From Paramacrobiotus metropolitanus (taxonomy: Eukaryota > Tardigrada > Eutardigrada > Parachela > Macrobiotidae), in NCBI RefSeq assembly GCF_019649055.1, contig NW_026570353.1, positions 124,001 to 188,000 of the forward strand: 64,000 nucleotides of DNA, in the 5' to 3' direction. Below the pieces are notes generated by a model. It searched no databases. It was not told the origin of the DNA and saw only the letters and a list, made by a program, of their open reading frames with translations. The translations under genes and the position numbers were made by a program. Positions 20,429-32,949 of this stretch are shown piece after piece. Positions within the stretch are counted from its first letter, which is position 1. Each line of letters opens with the position of its first letter.

Positions 20429-21575
20429 AGCGATCAATGTCAATTCCCTGGTAGAAATGCGCATTCCCAGTCAGGTTGTGCATTTGGTTTCCGACTACTT
20501 GAAAGGTCGATCGCAGTGTGTCACAGTGGAAAGCGCAGTATCACATGCACTTGCCGTATGTAGCGGAGTACCACAAGGATCAGTGCTTGGTCCGCTACTG
20601 TTTATATGTGTGCTGAATTTTATCATTCAGGCATTAAAGAACAAAAGCGCCGCTTTTGTTTTTGCAGATGACATTGTGCTTTTTCGCCCCATTACCCACC
20701 ATTCTGACTGTGAACTATTACAACAGGATATTACGCGCGTTAGTGAATGGCTTTCCAGCAGGCATCTCTGTCTTAACGCCGCCAAGTCTGCTCATGTCAA
20801 TTTCTCCAAGCAGATGACTCAAACACCTCCTTACAATTACATAATTAACGATGTCCCCGTTCCCAGTTTCGAACACGTCAAACATCTGGGTATCTGGCTG
20901 GACCGAAAGCTCAGTTTCAAAGTAAACAGCGAAAACATAGCCAAGAAATGCAAACAACGAATTGGCTATATAAATCACATTTTTCGTTACAGTAATTATG
21001 GCGCCCGTATTCGACTCTTCGAGTCACTTGTTCTTTCGATCGTTGACTACTGTAGCTCAATTACTCAACCGGCTTTAAAACAGTCGATCGTCACTCTCGA
21101 AAGTTGCCAAAGGCGATTCACTAAAAGCTTAAGACTCGGCAACAATGTTCTGAACTATGATGAACGATTGAAAGAACTCGGCTGGGACAATTTGAGCATA
21201 CGTCGATTGAAGAAGGCCCTCCAGTTTATCTATAAGCTGGTCTTTCGCAAAATTCCCATGGGAGAGTTGATCGTATCTCCTCTTACTATTACTGCTGCCG
21301 TGCTTGAGTCTGTTGCAGGAAACACCAGATCAACTAAACGTCTGGTGGACCATCCATGCCCAATCCAACCGGCCGTGACAACTGTATGTGAATTGACTGT
21401 GACTCCCGCCCAAGAATCGTCGTATCTTTACCACCTGATATGCATTTGGAATGAGTTAACTCTGAATCCAGAGGCTTACGCGACCTTAAATTCCTTTTCC
21501 GAAGCGCTTCAGGGAGTAAAATGGAATGAACTGGCATCAGTAAAAAAACTGGAAAGTTCGTCTGGTGGAAAATAA
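20429..21575 (+). pseudogene. Reverse transcriptase fragment
   Basis: The open frame contains SGVPQGSVLGPLLF (RT motif B), FADDIVLF (motif C catalytic Asp pair), LCLNAAKSAHVNF, and VKHLGIWLDRKLSF as in the thumb region of Jockey/CR1-type enzymes. Codons upstream of 20429 in the same frame are BTB antisense sequence. Motif A and the endonuclease are missing because of 5' truncation. The stop is at 21573-21575. Confidence 0.85.
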
Positions 21576-22131
21576 CTGCGCATTGTTTTTTCCAACTGTT
21601 CTTAATTGATTTCTCTTTTGCGTTTTGTTTTGTTTTGTTTTTCCTATATCGCGTTAGCCTTTCGCTGGTTTGTTCAGTTGACCTTTCGTCACGTTCTAAT
21701 GTTTCCTCCCTTGATGTGCATTTAATCTACTTTATACGGTTGCGGTTTAGTTGTAACAGTACAAAAGGCGATTACGTGCGTAAGTGTCTTTGCTTTCCTT
21801 TTCCCCACGGTTTCTTTTTGAAAATTTTTCTAAAATCCATTAGGTATTTACTTATGTGGGTTTTGGTTTTATGCATCGACCCCAGCACGATCGCCTCCCT
21901 CCCTTTTTCCACAATAGCAGAAACCAACATCGCAACCGATAGAAGAGCACTTTCATGCTTCCATATTATGCTCATGGTTTTCCCTTTCTGATGTTTTGCT
22001 TGCTTTGTTTACCGTCATCACAGTGACCATGTTTTTTCGTGTTATGTTTCGATGTTGTTGTTACACTGTCTGAAGCCTAGAGGGGGCAACTGCTCCGTTG
22101 CAAGGACAATAAACTTTCATTCATTCATTCA
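20429..22131 (+). mobile_element. 5'-truncated non-LTR retrotransposon (Jockey/CR1-like)
   Basis: It encodes the C-terminal two thirds of a reverse transcriptase and ends in AATAAA followed by a short (ATTC)n tail, inside exon 3 of BTB-4. The 5' end falls after the first catalytic Asp motif. No clear target duplication can be seen, and a few target bases seem lost. Confidence 0.8.
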
Positions 22132-22799
22132 TTCGGCAGGCCTTGACCAGCTGCGGCAGATCGTATTTGTCAGCGCAGCTCATTGTAGGGATGACATTAT
22201 CCAGATTCAGGTTCTCCACGGAATCCGTGTATATGTAGCTGCAACGGGAGTAAAAACAGGCATTCAACATCTTACCTAACCGTCTTATAGCGTATTTGAC
22301 ACCGCGTACAACAGTCAACAAACCCAAAATCCACATTCCTTCATGTACAGTACCTAAGCATGTTGCCAAATGCATCTGGAGGGAAATCAGGAATCTCAAT
22401 GGGTTCCTCACAATTTTCTGGCAAGCTCCCATTGGACATGGTGTCAAATACAGTGCTGCGGATGCTGAGAATGTATCTGCAAAAGCATGAAGATTTATGG
22501 AAATCGGAAGCGGCAGAAATGGCCCACTGAGGCACGAGCGCGATACTGACTTGTGAGCTGTGAAGATCTTCACGGGGCCGTAGTGGCGTCCAACAGCAAA
22601 CCGTACATCATTAAATCGTCCACTGGATAATGTCTGCATGATGCAGCTGACGATCCCTGAGTCAGAGTCTGGTTTTTCAGTAGACGTTGGTGAAGAAGGA
22701 TTCGTGGAGGCCATCCTGATACAGCCAATGCACTCGTTTGATGAGACTGAAATGCACAAACTACAGGGTCTGCGATCTGGTAGCAACGGAAGGATTAGG

Positions 22800-24850
22800 T
22801 GCTCTGTAAAAATTTGTCAAGAAAAACAGTTAGCGAATAATCACAAATCAGAGGCTACGAAAATGCTGAGAGTAACAGTTGCGGTTTAGCAGTCAACTTC
22901 ACATCACTTTCAAAACATCACGTTTCGAATGTTTTGGAAAGTAATAATTGTTTTGGAAAGTCAAAACTGCAAAGCGCTCGTTCGTGTCTGCCGGTTGCTG
23001 CCGATCCTCACTTGTCAGCCTGTCTGTGCACTGTGAACTGTGAAAGCTCCGCTATCCGTGAACAACAGCTGCAAACTCGCTTCTGCCTGATCGGGTTCGT
23101 GAGGATTCGGCTTTGCAACAGAATTATCATTGTACTTTGAACTTCGCAGATTTGCCGCCAATATTCCTGGTGCAGTTTAGTGTACGTAGTAGTACGAGTG
23201 CTTATTCTGGATAAGCCGCATTTAATATTGAAGCTTTCAGCGTGACATGTGTGGTTTTGTTCAGTGTGGCTGACCACACTGATTACAGGTGTTTGAGATG
23301 TTGCGGTAAACTGTCGAGTTTGTGAATGTTAATTTTAATTTGACTTTTGCCTGTCTTACGTGACGGCAATTTATTGCTAACGTGTGTGTGTTTATGAATT
23401 AAAGTTGTCAGCCTTGTGGCAGTATGTGATCTGTGTTTGTGTATGACCTTTCCCTTTCCCGTGTATTACCACCAGCACAGAACAGTCGTTTTGGTCTCGA
23501 GGACCGCCTAACAAACAAACCTCGTGGAGAGACTTGAGGGTCTCGTTGTAATATGTATATTTCTACGTGCTGTGCATTAGTTTCCGGTTTGGCTGTTCAT
23601 ATGTGTGTTGTGCTCATGTAAGCAACACTCTCCAACTCAATAATTTATCAATCAGTTGAATCTTAAATTATCTCTCTCTTATTACTGTCTCTCATAAGTT
23701 ACAATTCTTATCCTGCTTTGAATTACAGCGTGACAAGATGGGGATTTTATTTGCAAATTGCAATATGTACAAGGACGAGCATCCCTCACAAAAATACAAT
23801 CAAATGAAAAATCTATCCCAGTTGGCATGAGAGGGGACCGTGCATAATACACTCATGGCATTGCCGCGGATAATCTCTAAACTTAAACGTTGAAAGGAAA
23901 AACATGTAGGACGACTATCGCTCTTCCTGATGAACACTTTCTTGCCGATCTCCTTAAGCGTTACAGGTATTACCAAAATAACACACAGTACTCTATCTTT
24001 ATTCCGAACTCATTGATCGGCATTTTTTCCAGCCAGTGGCTCTCGAAACTATGGGAAGTTGTGGCGAAAGTACTCGCCAGTTCATCAATGAAGTCGGCCG
24101 GCGTATCAAAGAACAAACAGGAGAAGCGCGCGCTGTTCAGTATTTATGGCAACGTATAAGTGTAAAAATTTAGCGCGGAAACTCGGCTTCTGTCCTGGGG
24201 ACGGTCGGGTGTTCTCGAGAGTTAGAAGAGTTATTTTACTTGATCTAATTATTGGGGTTTTTAAAGTTTGAATGTAAAATGGCATTGGCTTGTACAAGTT
24301 GACAATAAATATATTTAAACACACAGTACAGTACGGTACTCTGTCATTGCAGTAAAAATTAATGATTTATACAGGTTTTGCAGCAACTATGCCGAATTTC
24401 AACTTTGTGAATTGATCAGTGGAAAATCTCATACGTAACAAAGCATAACTAAATTATATGTGTCGTGGGAACCCTATCGATAGCCTTGCGTGGTATGTTT
24501 AAAAGTGTGACAGCGGAGAGGAATATCGTTGGAAAGTTGTGAATTGTAAGCATCCTGCATCGGCATGCGGCTGGGCGGTCTTATTTTGTGCAAATGTACT
24601 TCTGGCGGAAGATGGGAAATGATTCTGGATTTTACCCACTTGGAGGAGTACAGCTTTACGGAATAAACGACTTAACCATCGTTTGCGCAATATACTGTGA
24701 AGGTCGTCAGACGTAACCGTGCAGATACGGGCTACACAAAAGTCAGATTCGGATAAACAATAAAGTACACATAACAGTGAAAGAGGAGAAAGAAACACGC
24801 ATTAGAATAAAAAGGAAGCTAACCGTCAGAAACCTGGCTGGGTAAGTGGA
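22800..24850. other. Intergenic region between BTB-4 and BTB-5
   Basis: No conserved protein segment recognised. Several frames of 60-100 codons exist here but look random. Confidence 0.4.
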
Positions 24851-24856
24851 AACCTG

Positions 24857-26565
24857 TTAAAAAAGCATTGCTACTTGACCATTTGTAGCCGCTAAATCGG
24901 CGAAGGGAAGGGTATACTCGCGCTGACCGTAATTAACAACGTGCTGATCAGAGTGCGCCCGATTATAACTAACAAACATATAGATATCGTTCATCTCGGC
25001 CAGCATCCCTTGGCCGTACTTCAGGAGGTCGGCAGCACGCACGATATGTCTGCCGAGAGCGCTCCCTTTCTCTGACGCTCCATTAGGGATCTTTTGCAAC
25101 GTGTAGTAAAACTCTGTTTCTCCGGCGTCCATAATTTCCGCCGGATACCAAATATCCGCGTTGGGCCGCCGAACGAACACTTTTTCTCTGTATTTGAATA
25201 CCGTGCCGTTGATGCGGAATGCAGTCACTCGGCGAGGGTCCGTTGAGAAAGGTAGGGCTGGTTTAATCTTGGCAAACTTGTACTGATGCAACTCCTGAAC
25301 TTCGGATTGCAGTAATAAATCACTCTAACAAGATAAAGCGTGAAACAGAAATAATTTCCTTCCCGATTCCGCCGTCACTAACCTTCGCCGGCCCATCAGC
25401 CAGTTGTGTGCTGGTCAATAAAGGAAATCGTACCAGCAAAAATGCTTCACCTAGAATCTGACGCCGATTGGCGCCGGATGGATCCATGTTGTTCGTCTTG
25501 CAACCCTGTTGCGCCCACCTGTAAATACGTACAACGAGAAAACTTTATAGATATTATCGAGCCAGCCTCAGCCAGGTGCATAGGCGAATTATTACGCGTT
25601 ATTCGCTTAAACTACAAATATACGGAAGTTAAAACGAATACGGAAGTTAGGCGAATTATTACGCGTTATTCGCTTAAACTACAAATATACGGAAGTTAAA
25701 ACTGCGACCGCTCTCGATAAATAATCGTTTGTTTTCGACATCCAGTTGCACCATACCTTTCCACAGCCAAATAGACGCTATGCTCGGCGACAAAGAGCGT
25801 GTCTCTCTGCAAAATCATCACCAGCATCTTTTGGTCAACGGTCGAAAAATGTTCCGATCGCAGGACATCTTCAGCGTGCCGGTCGATAAACTGCAGGCAG
25901 CGCTTGACAATTTCCTCCGCATGCCACTGAATTCCCTGTAAACAGCCAAACGCCAACTTGATGGCGATAGTTAAGGTAGAAAGAAAACTTCAACGAACGT
26001 TCTCCAGAATAGTCAGGCAGTTTTCGACGCTAAGATGAGCACTGACAAAGTCACAGCAGATGTCCACCAACTGCGGCAGATCGTATTTGTCCGCGCACAT
26101 GAACGTCTGGATGACATTCTCCACGCATAGGTCATCTGCTGCGTCAGTGTACAGGAAACTAGAATCAAAACAAGAATGGCTCAAAAAGTCTGCCAACGCG
26201 ACCGTTGTGACGTCACAAACCTGAGCATATTGGCAAAGGCATCCGAAGGAACATCCGCAATATCGATGGGCTTCTCACAGTTTTCAGCCAAGCCACCGTA
26301 GAACATGGCACGGAACACGGAGCTTTGCAGACACAGAACGTACCTTCCACCAAAAATAACCTTCGATAACCGTCACGCATCAGTTTCCGCTCGCCAGAAC
26401 TTACTTGTGCGCTGAGAGGAGCTTTCCTTCTCCAAACTGCCGGCCGACCATAAACTGCACGTCCTTAAATTCTCCGCTAGCGAGCGACTGCTTCATGCTG
26501 CTGATAAGCCCCGGTTGAGCGTAGGGCCGCTCGGGACTTGTGGACGCTGCCGAATTATGGGACAT
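24857..26565 (-). CDS. BTB-5: BTB-BACK protein with novel C-terminal domain, intact
   Basis: Exons on the minus strand: 26565-26405, 26343-26221, 26158-25999, 25935-25757, 25518-25383, 25324-24857. Together they give 1227 bp (408 residues) with no stop. Residues 1-55 start the BTB (MSHNSAAS...; KDVQFMVGRQFGEGKLLSAHK). Residues to about 150 complete it (YVLCLQ..., FLYTDAADDL, ADKYDLPQLVDICCDFV), then BACK follows (WHAEEIVKRCLQFID..., AQQGCKTNN, EAFLLVRFPLL). This is the BTBD1/2/3/6 layout. The last 156 residues replace the expected PHR domain with a domain carrying IWYPAEIM, GSALG, DQHVV and FADLAA. In known relatives BTB binds Cul3 and the C-terminal domain binds targets. Introns are 58-62 bp except intron 4 (about 240 bp, with a tandem duplication). 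Codons and splice sites are all canonical. Confidence 0.82.
25582..25702. repeat. Tandem duplication in intron 4 of BTB-5
   Basis: A segment of about 53 bp starting GGCGAATTATTACGCGTTA and ending TATACGGAAGTTAAAAC occurs twice in a row, about 67 bp apart, separated by GAATACGGAAGTTA. The two copies appear identical, so the duplication is recent. It explains the length of this intron relative to its siblings. Confidence 0.85.
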
Positions 26566-26569
26566 GCTA

Positions 26570-28375
26570 CTGAAACTGTAGGTTGGAAAATGTTCTTGCC
26601 ACAGACTGAATTTCTACTGATGAGCGCCTCGTTCAGTGATTAGCGAATGGCCGAATGCGATGAATTTTCTATGTGACAAAGATCGAATGTGTAGTTATTA
26701 GGCGACGAAGTAAGTGCGAAAAGCCAACTGACTTGTCAGAAAGATTAAAGAATTCCAAATTTAATATGATAACTGTACTTCACAGGCGTTAAGACTAAAG
26801 AGCGCAGCCATACCCCGCGAAATTCAGTTTTATTCAGATAGGTCCTTAATTAGCCTATGCACTGACCGCGGGGCATGGTGCAACGGTGTCGGTAGAAATT
26901 ATTATTCATTCAAACAGGGTTGCAATTATGGCATTAAATATGAAAGTGGACCAGACAGATGAAATACGGTCAGCCAGGAAGGGCAATATCCGGAATTAGA
27001 CTCGGGCAGCTAAGGACGCACAAAAGAATGAGACTAGTGAGAGCATTCTCTACCGGTAGACAGCAGTCACAACTAGAAAAGGCGGGATGCTACCAGACAT
27101 CAGCTGATCGACTGTTCTCCCTGTCTCAGTCTCCTTTCATTTCTGTGATTATGCGGATATCACAGGCTTTTCTCTTTAAGCCGTTTGTATTGAGCGTAGC
27201 CTGGATGGTATTGTCATCTATCTCCCGTGTTGCAGCAACGTCCGAAGGTGCGGCCATTCACCCTCGAATTATTTCCTTTGAAATCTGGCGCAGATGGTCA
27301 TTGTGCGTATGTTATCCGGAAAAGGAGTTGAACAGTAGAATTTTGGCGGCTTTTAATACATATTCTTTTGTCAGACAACTTGTGCCGTTTACAGTGAGCT
27401 ACAGTAGCGTTTATTTTAAAGGCATACCGCTTCCGCTGAGGTTGCCTGCATGAGACCTGCCCCGCCCTGTCGCAGCACAATGCCGTGCCGCGTTTAGCAT
27501 GTTCCTGACGGTGCCACCTTGTGGTGGCTGTTCTACACCCGAACACTTTTAAACCGAGATGTGGAGCTTACGTTAACTGATCTACGATATACCTCGTCGA
27601 ATTTGTTTTGCTTTTTGGACATACGACAGAACAGAAAGCAGTAAACATAGAAAAAAAGCATCATGGGGCGGAAGCAGTTTGCTGGCTTTGGAACATTCCA
27701 ATCAGACTATGTGTAGATTTAACGAAACCGTTAATAAACAGAATAAAAATTCTGTGGACTGTTCGGATCCCACCAGCAGTTTTTATCAATCATGCAAAAC
27801 TTGATTTCGCCTATGCCGCTATTGACGTATAGTGTTATTGTTTAGAGTGAATATTTTTTGTTTTAATTTTAATACCTTTTCGCCTATGTTGTTATTTTAC
27901 CGTTCGGAAAATGTAAAAAAGCGACGATGTTTAGCTCGCGATTTTCCCAGTGGTTTGAAATAATTTTGATTATATTTTCTCTGCTGGAGACTCACGATTA
28001 CGGTTTCGTTTGAATCAAAGTTAGCCCATAATTGTAACGGTTACAGTGTTGAGTTTTTCCTTGGCAGTCTAATAATAAACTGGTAATTTTAGTACCACGG
28101 AAAATGCTTAATTACATCCGGAAACAGACACAATTAACAGAAGCACGGTTATTTGCATCTTATTGCCCTTTAATATGACTTTTTATATCATAATTCATAC
28201 ACAAAAAAACATACAACAAAACAATTCAGGCAACGTGAGTCAAGCCAAACCCGGACCCCAAAATTTGATACTATTCGTTTAAAAAAATTATGAGCCAGAT
28301 ACATAGCAAATACCTGTTGATAAGCAGCAAGATTAAGAGCATGATTGGACACTTAAATGACGTACGGTAGCCCTA
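26570..28375. other. Spacer between BTB-5 and BTB-6
   Basis: A frame at 26959-27453 (164 codons) shows no recognisable domain. Nothing else stands out. Confidence 0.4.
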
Positions 28376-28379
28376 AAAT

Positions 28380-30124
28380 TTAGAGCTCAATAAGTTCATT
28401 AAACAGTCTAACTTGATCGTTCGTAGCCGCTAAATCGGCGAAGTGGACGCTAGCCTCCTCCCGATGGCCGTATTTAACGACGTGAAGATCAGAGTGCGCC
28501 CGGCTGTAACTAACCAACATATCGCGACCGTTAACACAGGCCAGCATCAGATGGCCGGGCTTTAGGAAGTCGACAGCCCGCAGAATTTGTCCGCTGACCG
28601 CGCTGCCTTCACGTGACGCGCCATCAGGGAGCGTAATATTATCATCCATATGCAACACGTAGTGAAACTGTTTTTTCATGGCACCCACAATTTCCGCCGG
28701 ATACCAGATTTCCACGTTTGGTCCACAAAAGGTTTTACGTTGCACAAACACCTTTTCCTTATACTCCACTACTGTGTCGCCGATGCGGAAGGAAGGTGCT
28801 CGGCGAGGCTCCGTGGAGAAGCGCAGCGCCGGTTTGGCCGTGGCGAACTTGTGTTGGTACAGGTCCAGCATCTCGGATTGCAGCAACAATCCACTCTACC
28901 AAGAATCGGAAAAAATTAAGAGATAGACATTTTTAAATGTACTTAAATGTTTGAAATTACTAATACGGTATTCATATTTAAATAAATATTTGTGCATTTT
29001 CAAAGGGTAATGTGGATAGAAATTGCCTTGCTTCGGGAGGATAGACATACCTTGGCCGGTCCATCAGCCAGTTGCGTGTTGGTCAGCAGCGGAAACCGCA
29101 CAAGAAGCAATGCATCGCCCAGTATCTCACGCCGATTGGCGGCGGACGGATCCACGTTTTTGGCCATGCATGCCTGTGATGCCCACCTATATATAAAAAT
29201 ACTCATCATGGATAATACTGAAGCAGATGGGCACTTGCTACCCTGTTGAAGAAATACTACAGATCTCAATAAATATTATTAATCCGGGCCCTAGTTTGTA
29301 CTCGTACCTTTCTGCCGCCACATAAACGCTATGCTCCTCTGCAAAGAGTGTGTTACTCTCCAGTATCATCGCCAGAATTTTCTGCCCAATGGTCAAGAAA
29401 TGCTCGGACTTCAGAACGTCTTCAGCGGATCGGTCAATAAAATGCAGACAGCGGTTGACAATCTCCCCGGCATGCCACTCAATTCCCTGTAAACAGCGAA
29501 AGGTCAACGATACGAACTGCTAACGAAGAATGAATGCCTCGACGAACATTCTCCAAGATTGTCAAGCAGTTGTCAACGTTCAGTTCGGCACTGACAAAGT
29601 CACAGCAGATGTCCACCAGCTGCGGCAGATCGTACTTGTCTGCGCACATCAGCGTCTGGATGGCGTTCTCCAGAGTCAAATCTCCCACCGTCTCCGTGTA
29701 CAGGAAACTGAAGCCCAGAATTAATGCTAATTAACCAAGCCACAAACAGCTTGCTGGCGATCGTTTCGACCAGACGCACCTGAGCATATTTTTAAAAGCG
29801 TCCACGGGAACATCGGGAATATCGATGGGTTTGTCGCAGTTTTCGGCTAAACCACCGTAAAACATGACAGGGAACACGGAGTTGCGCAGACATAAAACGT
29901 ACCTTCAAGATAAAAAAATCTCTAGCAACCGTCGCGCATCAAATTTTATTCGGCAAATTGTACTTGTGTGCATAAACGATCTTTCCCTCTCCAAACTGCC
30001 GGCCGACCATGAATTGTACGTCACTATAATCGCCGCTAAGTAGCGACTGTTTCATGCTGCTGATAAACCCCGGTCCAGCGTAGGACCCCTCGGAAGTTGC
30101 TGGCGTTGCCGGATTGTGGGACAT
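28380..30124 (-). CDS. BTB-6: intact BTB-BACK protein
   Basis: Exons: 30124-29964, 29902-29780, 29707-29548, 29486-29308, 29186-29051, 28895-28380, giving 1275 bp and 424 residues, fully open. The BTB start is MSHNPATPATS...SDVQFMVGRQFGEGK. BACK includes WHAGEIVNRCLHFIDRS and EILGDALLLVRFPLL. The last domain is the longest of the cluster: it carries an insertion after KVFVQ (KTFCGPN) and another before GASREGSA, but keeps IWYPAEIVGA, FLKPGH, DLHVV and HFADLAA. Intron 3 uses the GTTCGT donor seen throughout the cluster. The nearest sibling by eye is BTB-5. Confidence 0.83.
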
Positions 30125-30199
30125 TCTACTAACACGGCAGGCTGAATATTTATTCCTTGCACAGAATGAATAGCTAGTCAATGGATTTTTCGCTTAGGA

Positions 30200-30985
30200 A
30201 AAATCAAGTGCACGTGTACAATTATTTTGGTATACGTCTAACTTCTAAGAACAACTGTAGGACTCTACAGAGTCATGCGGATCAAAGAATTCGAAACTGA
30301 AACTTCACCAAAGTTAACAGGTAAAACGAATAATAAGAGAATGCCATATTTGCGATATTTAGCACATCTTAAAATCCGGGGATACACAGCACAGAATATC
30401 CTGTCTGAGATGCGGTATTCATTCAAACGGAGTTACAGTACAACGAATGGGATAATAAGGCAGTACGAGACAGACCGCATGCGTAGCTGGGAAGGACAAC
30501 AGATGGAGGATCACAATACCACCCTGACTGCTCAATTTAAGCGGTATATTATTGAAAAACACGCCTTCCCTCGCAGCTGCTGTAACAGCATCGCTCTACC
30601 CATTGAGAATTCTGATCTTATTGTCAATTGTCAATTGTCATCTTATTTATTATTGATCTTATTCTTGATTCCATTGTGTGGCTACCTTGGTCTCAGTCGA
30701 TTGATATGCAAATGGATCGTTTGTTGTGTGGCCTCGCCTCGTCCAAAGGTGTGGCCATACACAGTCGCGGATCATTCTCTTTAAAAATTTGTGCGTATGT
30801 TTTCTTTTGGCGTCTGCGCTATAGAAAAAAATGTGAACCACCGGATTTTGGTCTCCAATTGCGTTGGATAATTTGGGACGCGCACTCCCATCCACTGGGG
30901 TATTCTATCTCCCTTAACAAGCATTTCTGTTCCTAGCGGCGTACATAGCGCAAGCATGCGCGCGCAGTACTCCGTTGTCTTTACC
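30200..30985. other. Spacer, AT-rich
   Basis: A frame at 30275-30784 has no recognisable domain and contains low-complexity TGTCAATTGTCA and TTATT repeats. I do not support a gene here. Confidence 0.4.
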
Positions 30986-30989
30986 TGTT

Positions 30990-31138
30990 ACAAGAAACAG
31001 CCTCGGCTTCGCCTCCGCGTTTCTTGTGGTCCACGGCAATTTTTATTTGAATTTGAATGACTATTTATTAGAATAACATCTATATTTCGTCGAAACATGT
31101 TCGGCACATGCAATAGGGCAAACACGGATTTTATCTAA
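30990..31138. repeat. Dispersed repeat copy 1 (GCTTCGCCTCCGCGTTTC)
   Basis: It shares AGAAACAGCCT, GGCTTCGCCTCCGCGTTTC and GTGGTCCACGG, then TCGTCGAAAC and ATGCAATAGGGCAAA, with 32950-33152. The first third also matches 32583-32650. It is a moderately repeated element of unknown type, about 140-190 bp. Confidence 0.7.
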
Positions 31139-31197
31139 AAAAAAAATAATAAAAATCAGTTCATGATTCGCTCAACCTTGAAAGCATTCCCTTTGGC

Positions 31198-32164
31198 TGT
31201 ACCGGGTGGCCGAACAAAATGTCACCCTGGTTTACTAAGGTGCACTGGGCCTATCCAGTGCTTGATTGGCATGATTTTAACTTTATCGAAAGAGCAATTT
31301 TCATGACACAAAAATGTTAAGTCAAACCAAAAATGTAAAAGGATTTCCTTTTTTCTGGAATTATTTTGAAAAAATGGGCGGAGTGGAGTGATGCATGTCC
31401 TGGAAATAAAAATTCAAATTTCACTATTTTAAAATTTAAATTGTAGATATTCAACCAAGCATGTTATTGTTTATGACGTAAATATTTAAGAAAGGGGGAT
31501 TGTTCCTGGTTTTTTCACTGGAAAGAAAAACGGCATTTTAGTTACCCTGACTGGCCAGGGAGTAAAAGATTTGATACTCCTTACATATGTTTCTCATGAA
31601 ACGGGGTAGCAGACTTTTTGAAAACATTTTGCAGACCACTTCAAAAGCAGTCCTGGCTCACACCCGTGCTTGAAAGGATAATCACCCACCTACAGTTGCC
31701 AGTTGAAGCGGCGCTCTTCGTTGCACCTTGTACTGAACAAAAAATTGTAACTAAAATTCTTAAAAAAAACAGATGACAAAAATCGTAATTTTTTCGAACA
31801 GTCAGAAAGGTTGCTTAGTGCATAGCTCATCCAGTGCATGCACTATCCCAACAATTTTTTCCCGGCTGAAAGACCACATCGTATTCTTGATAAAACAATT
31901 AAAAAACTTCAGATATTGCGCAAGGACAAAAAAGTGGTGCCAACATTTAAAGTTTGCGGGCTGGGACACTAAAAGTTTTGACAGCGATTTTACTTGGCGC
32001 CATTGTTAATGAGGAGTCCCAATTTTTCCAAAAAATATTTTGTTGTTTTTAGTAGCTTATGAAATTGTGTGTCGAATGGGTCTACCCGGTTTAAAGTAGG
32101 TTAAGTAGTTTGCGCGGAGCAAAACAAACGCGGAGGGTGACATTTTGTTCGGCCATCCGGTACA
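31198..32164. mobile_element. Possible non-autonomous DNA transposon with 31-bp TIRs
   Basis: Left end 31198-31228 begins TGTACCGGGTGGCCGAACA. Right end 32134-32164 is its reverse complement with one mismatch in 31 bases. The 970-bp interior is AT-rich and encodes no transposase. TIR length fits Tc1/mariner-like elements, but no TA or other target duplication is visible, so it may be old or one end may have been moved. Confidence 0.55.
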
Positions 32165-32582
32165 TACAGATGATTTTAGCGATATCCCATACCCGAAAAG
32201 AAAGCCGAAAATATCACTGTCTATAAGGATGAAATTCGAAATAGTGCACTGGATCACTAGTTCGTTGACTTGTCACTTCACGGGAAAGTAGCGTATGCCC
32301 GGTGGGGTATGTCTGGTCAGTAGTGGTAGCTCGATTACTTGCTTACCTAACCGGTTCTGTTTGCCGGACAGTAGTGGTAGCTTGGTACTCAACAGTAGTG
32401 GTAGCTACTCAACAGTAGTGGTAGTGGTACTCAACAGTAGTGGGAGCTTGGTCACTCGTTCACCTAACGGGCTTTCTGGGCCCGTTAGGTGGTGGTGGCT
32501 CGGACAGCAGTGGTAGTTGGGTCACCCGCTCACCTAACGGACTTTCTGCGCCGGACAGTAGTGAAAGCTCGGTCACTCGTTT

Positions 32583-32650
32583 CACCTCGGCTTCGCCTCC
32601 GCGTTTCTCGTGGTCGACGGCCGGTTTATTCGAATTTCTATTTTAATCAT
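32583..32650. repeat. Dispersed repeat copy 2 (partial)
   Basis: Shares TCGGCTTCGCCTCCGCGTTT and the following GTGGTCGACGGCC with copies at 30990 and 32950, then loses similarity. It sits inside the minisatellite. Confidence 0.65.
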
Positions 32651-32949
32651 TTTTATTCGTATTTTTTGGCTCTGTTAACTGGACTATAGTGGTAGACTTG
32701 TGGTTCGGTCACTCATGTAAACTGTACAATGATGACAGCTCGGTCACTCGTTCACCTACCGGGCTCTCTGCACCGGACATAAGTGATAATTATAACTCGG
32801 TCACTCGTTCTCTAACGGGCTTTATACACTGAACAATAGTGATAGCTCGGCCATCCGCTCACCTACCGGGCTCTGTGCACGGACAGCAGTGGTAGCTCGG
32901 TCAGCGGTTTCCCCAGCGGAATTTCTGCACCGGACAGCCTCGGCCTCGG

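Larger units (their letters stand above)
19127..22714 (-). pseudogene. BTB-4: BTB-BACK gene, exon 3 split by a LINE
   Basis: Exons on the minus strand: 22714-22551 (MASTNPSSP..., BTB), 22476-22354, exon 3 from 22238 to 20381 with the LINE inserted between about 22131 and 20429, then 20308-20130, 19843-19708 (GTTGGG donor) and 19648-19127. Exon lengths equal those of BTB-1 apart from the LINE. The break falls in the BACK linker: LPQLVKAC on one side and IDKLLILVEQ on the other, with roughly two codons missing. It belongs to the BTB-1 subfamily (last domain with WWEPAK and VTFTWCT). Confidence 0.8.

Noticed and set aside
26959-27453. 164-codon plus-strand frame
   Set aside because: No domain, mixed composition, and no splice partners or conservation inside the window.
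30275-30784. 169-codon frame near BTB-6
   Set aside because: Ends in a microsatellite-derived hydrophobic stretch; no recognisable motif.
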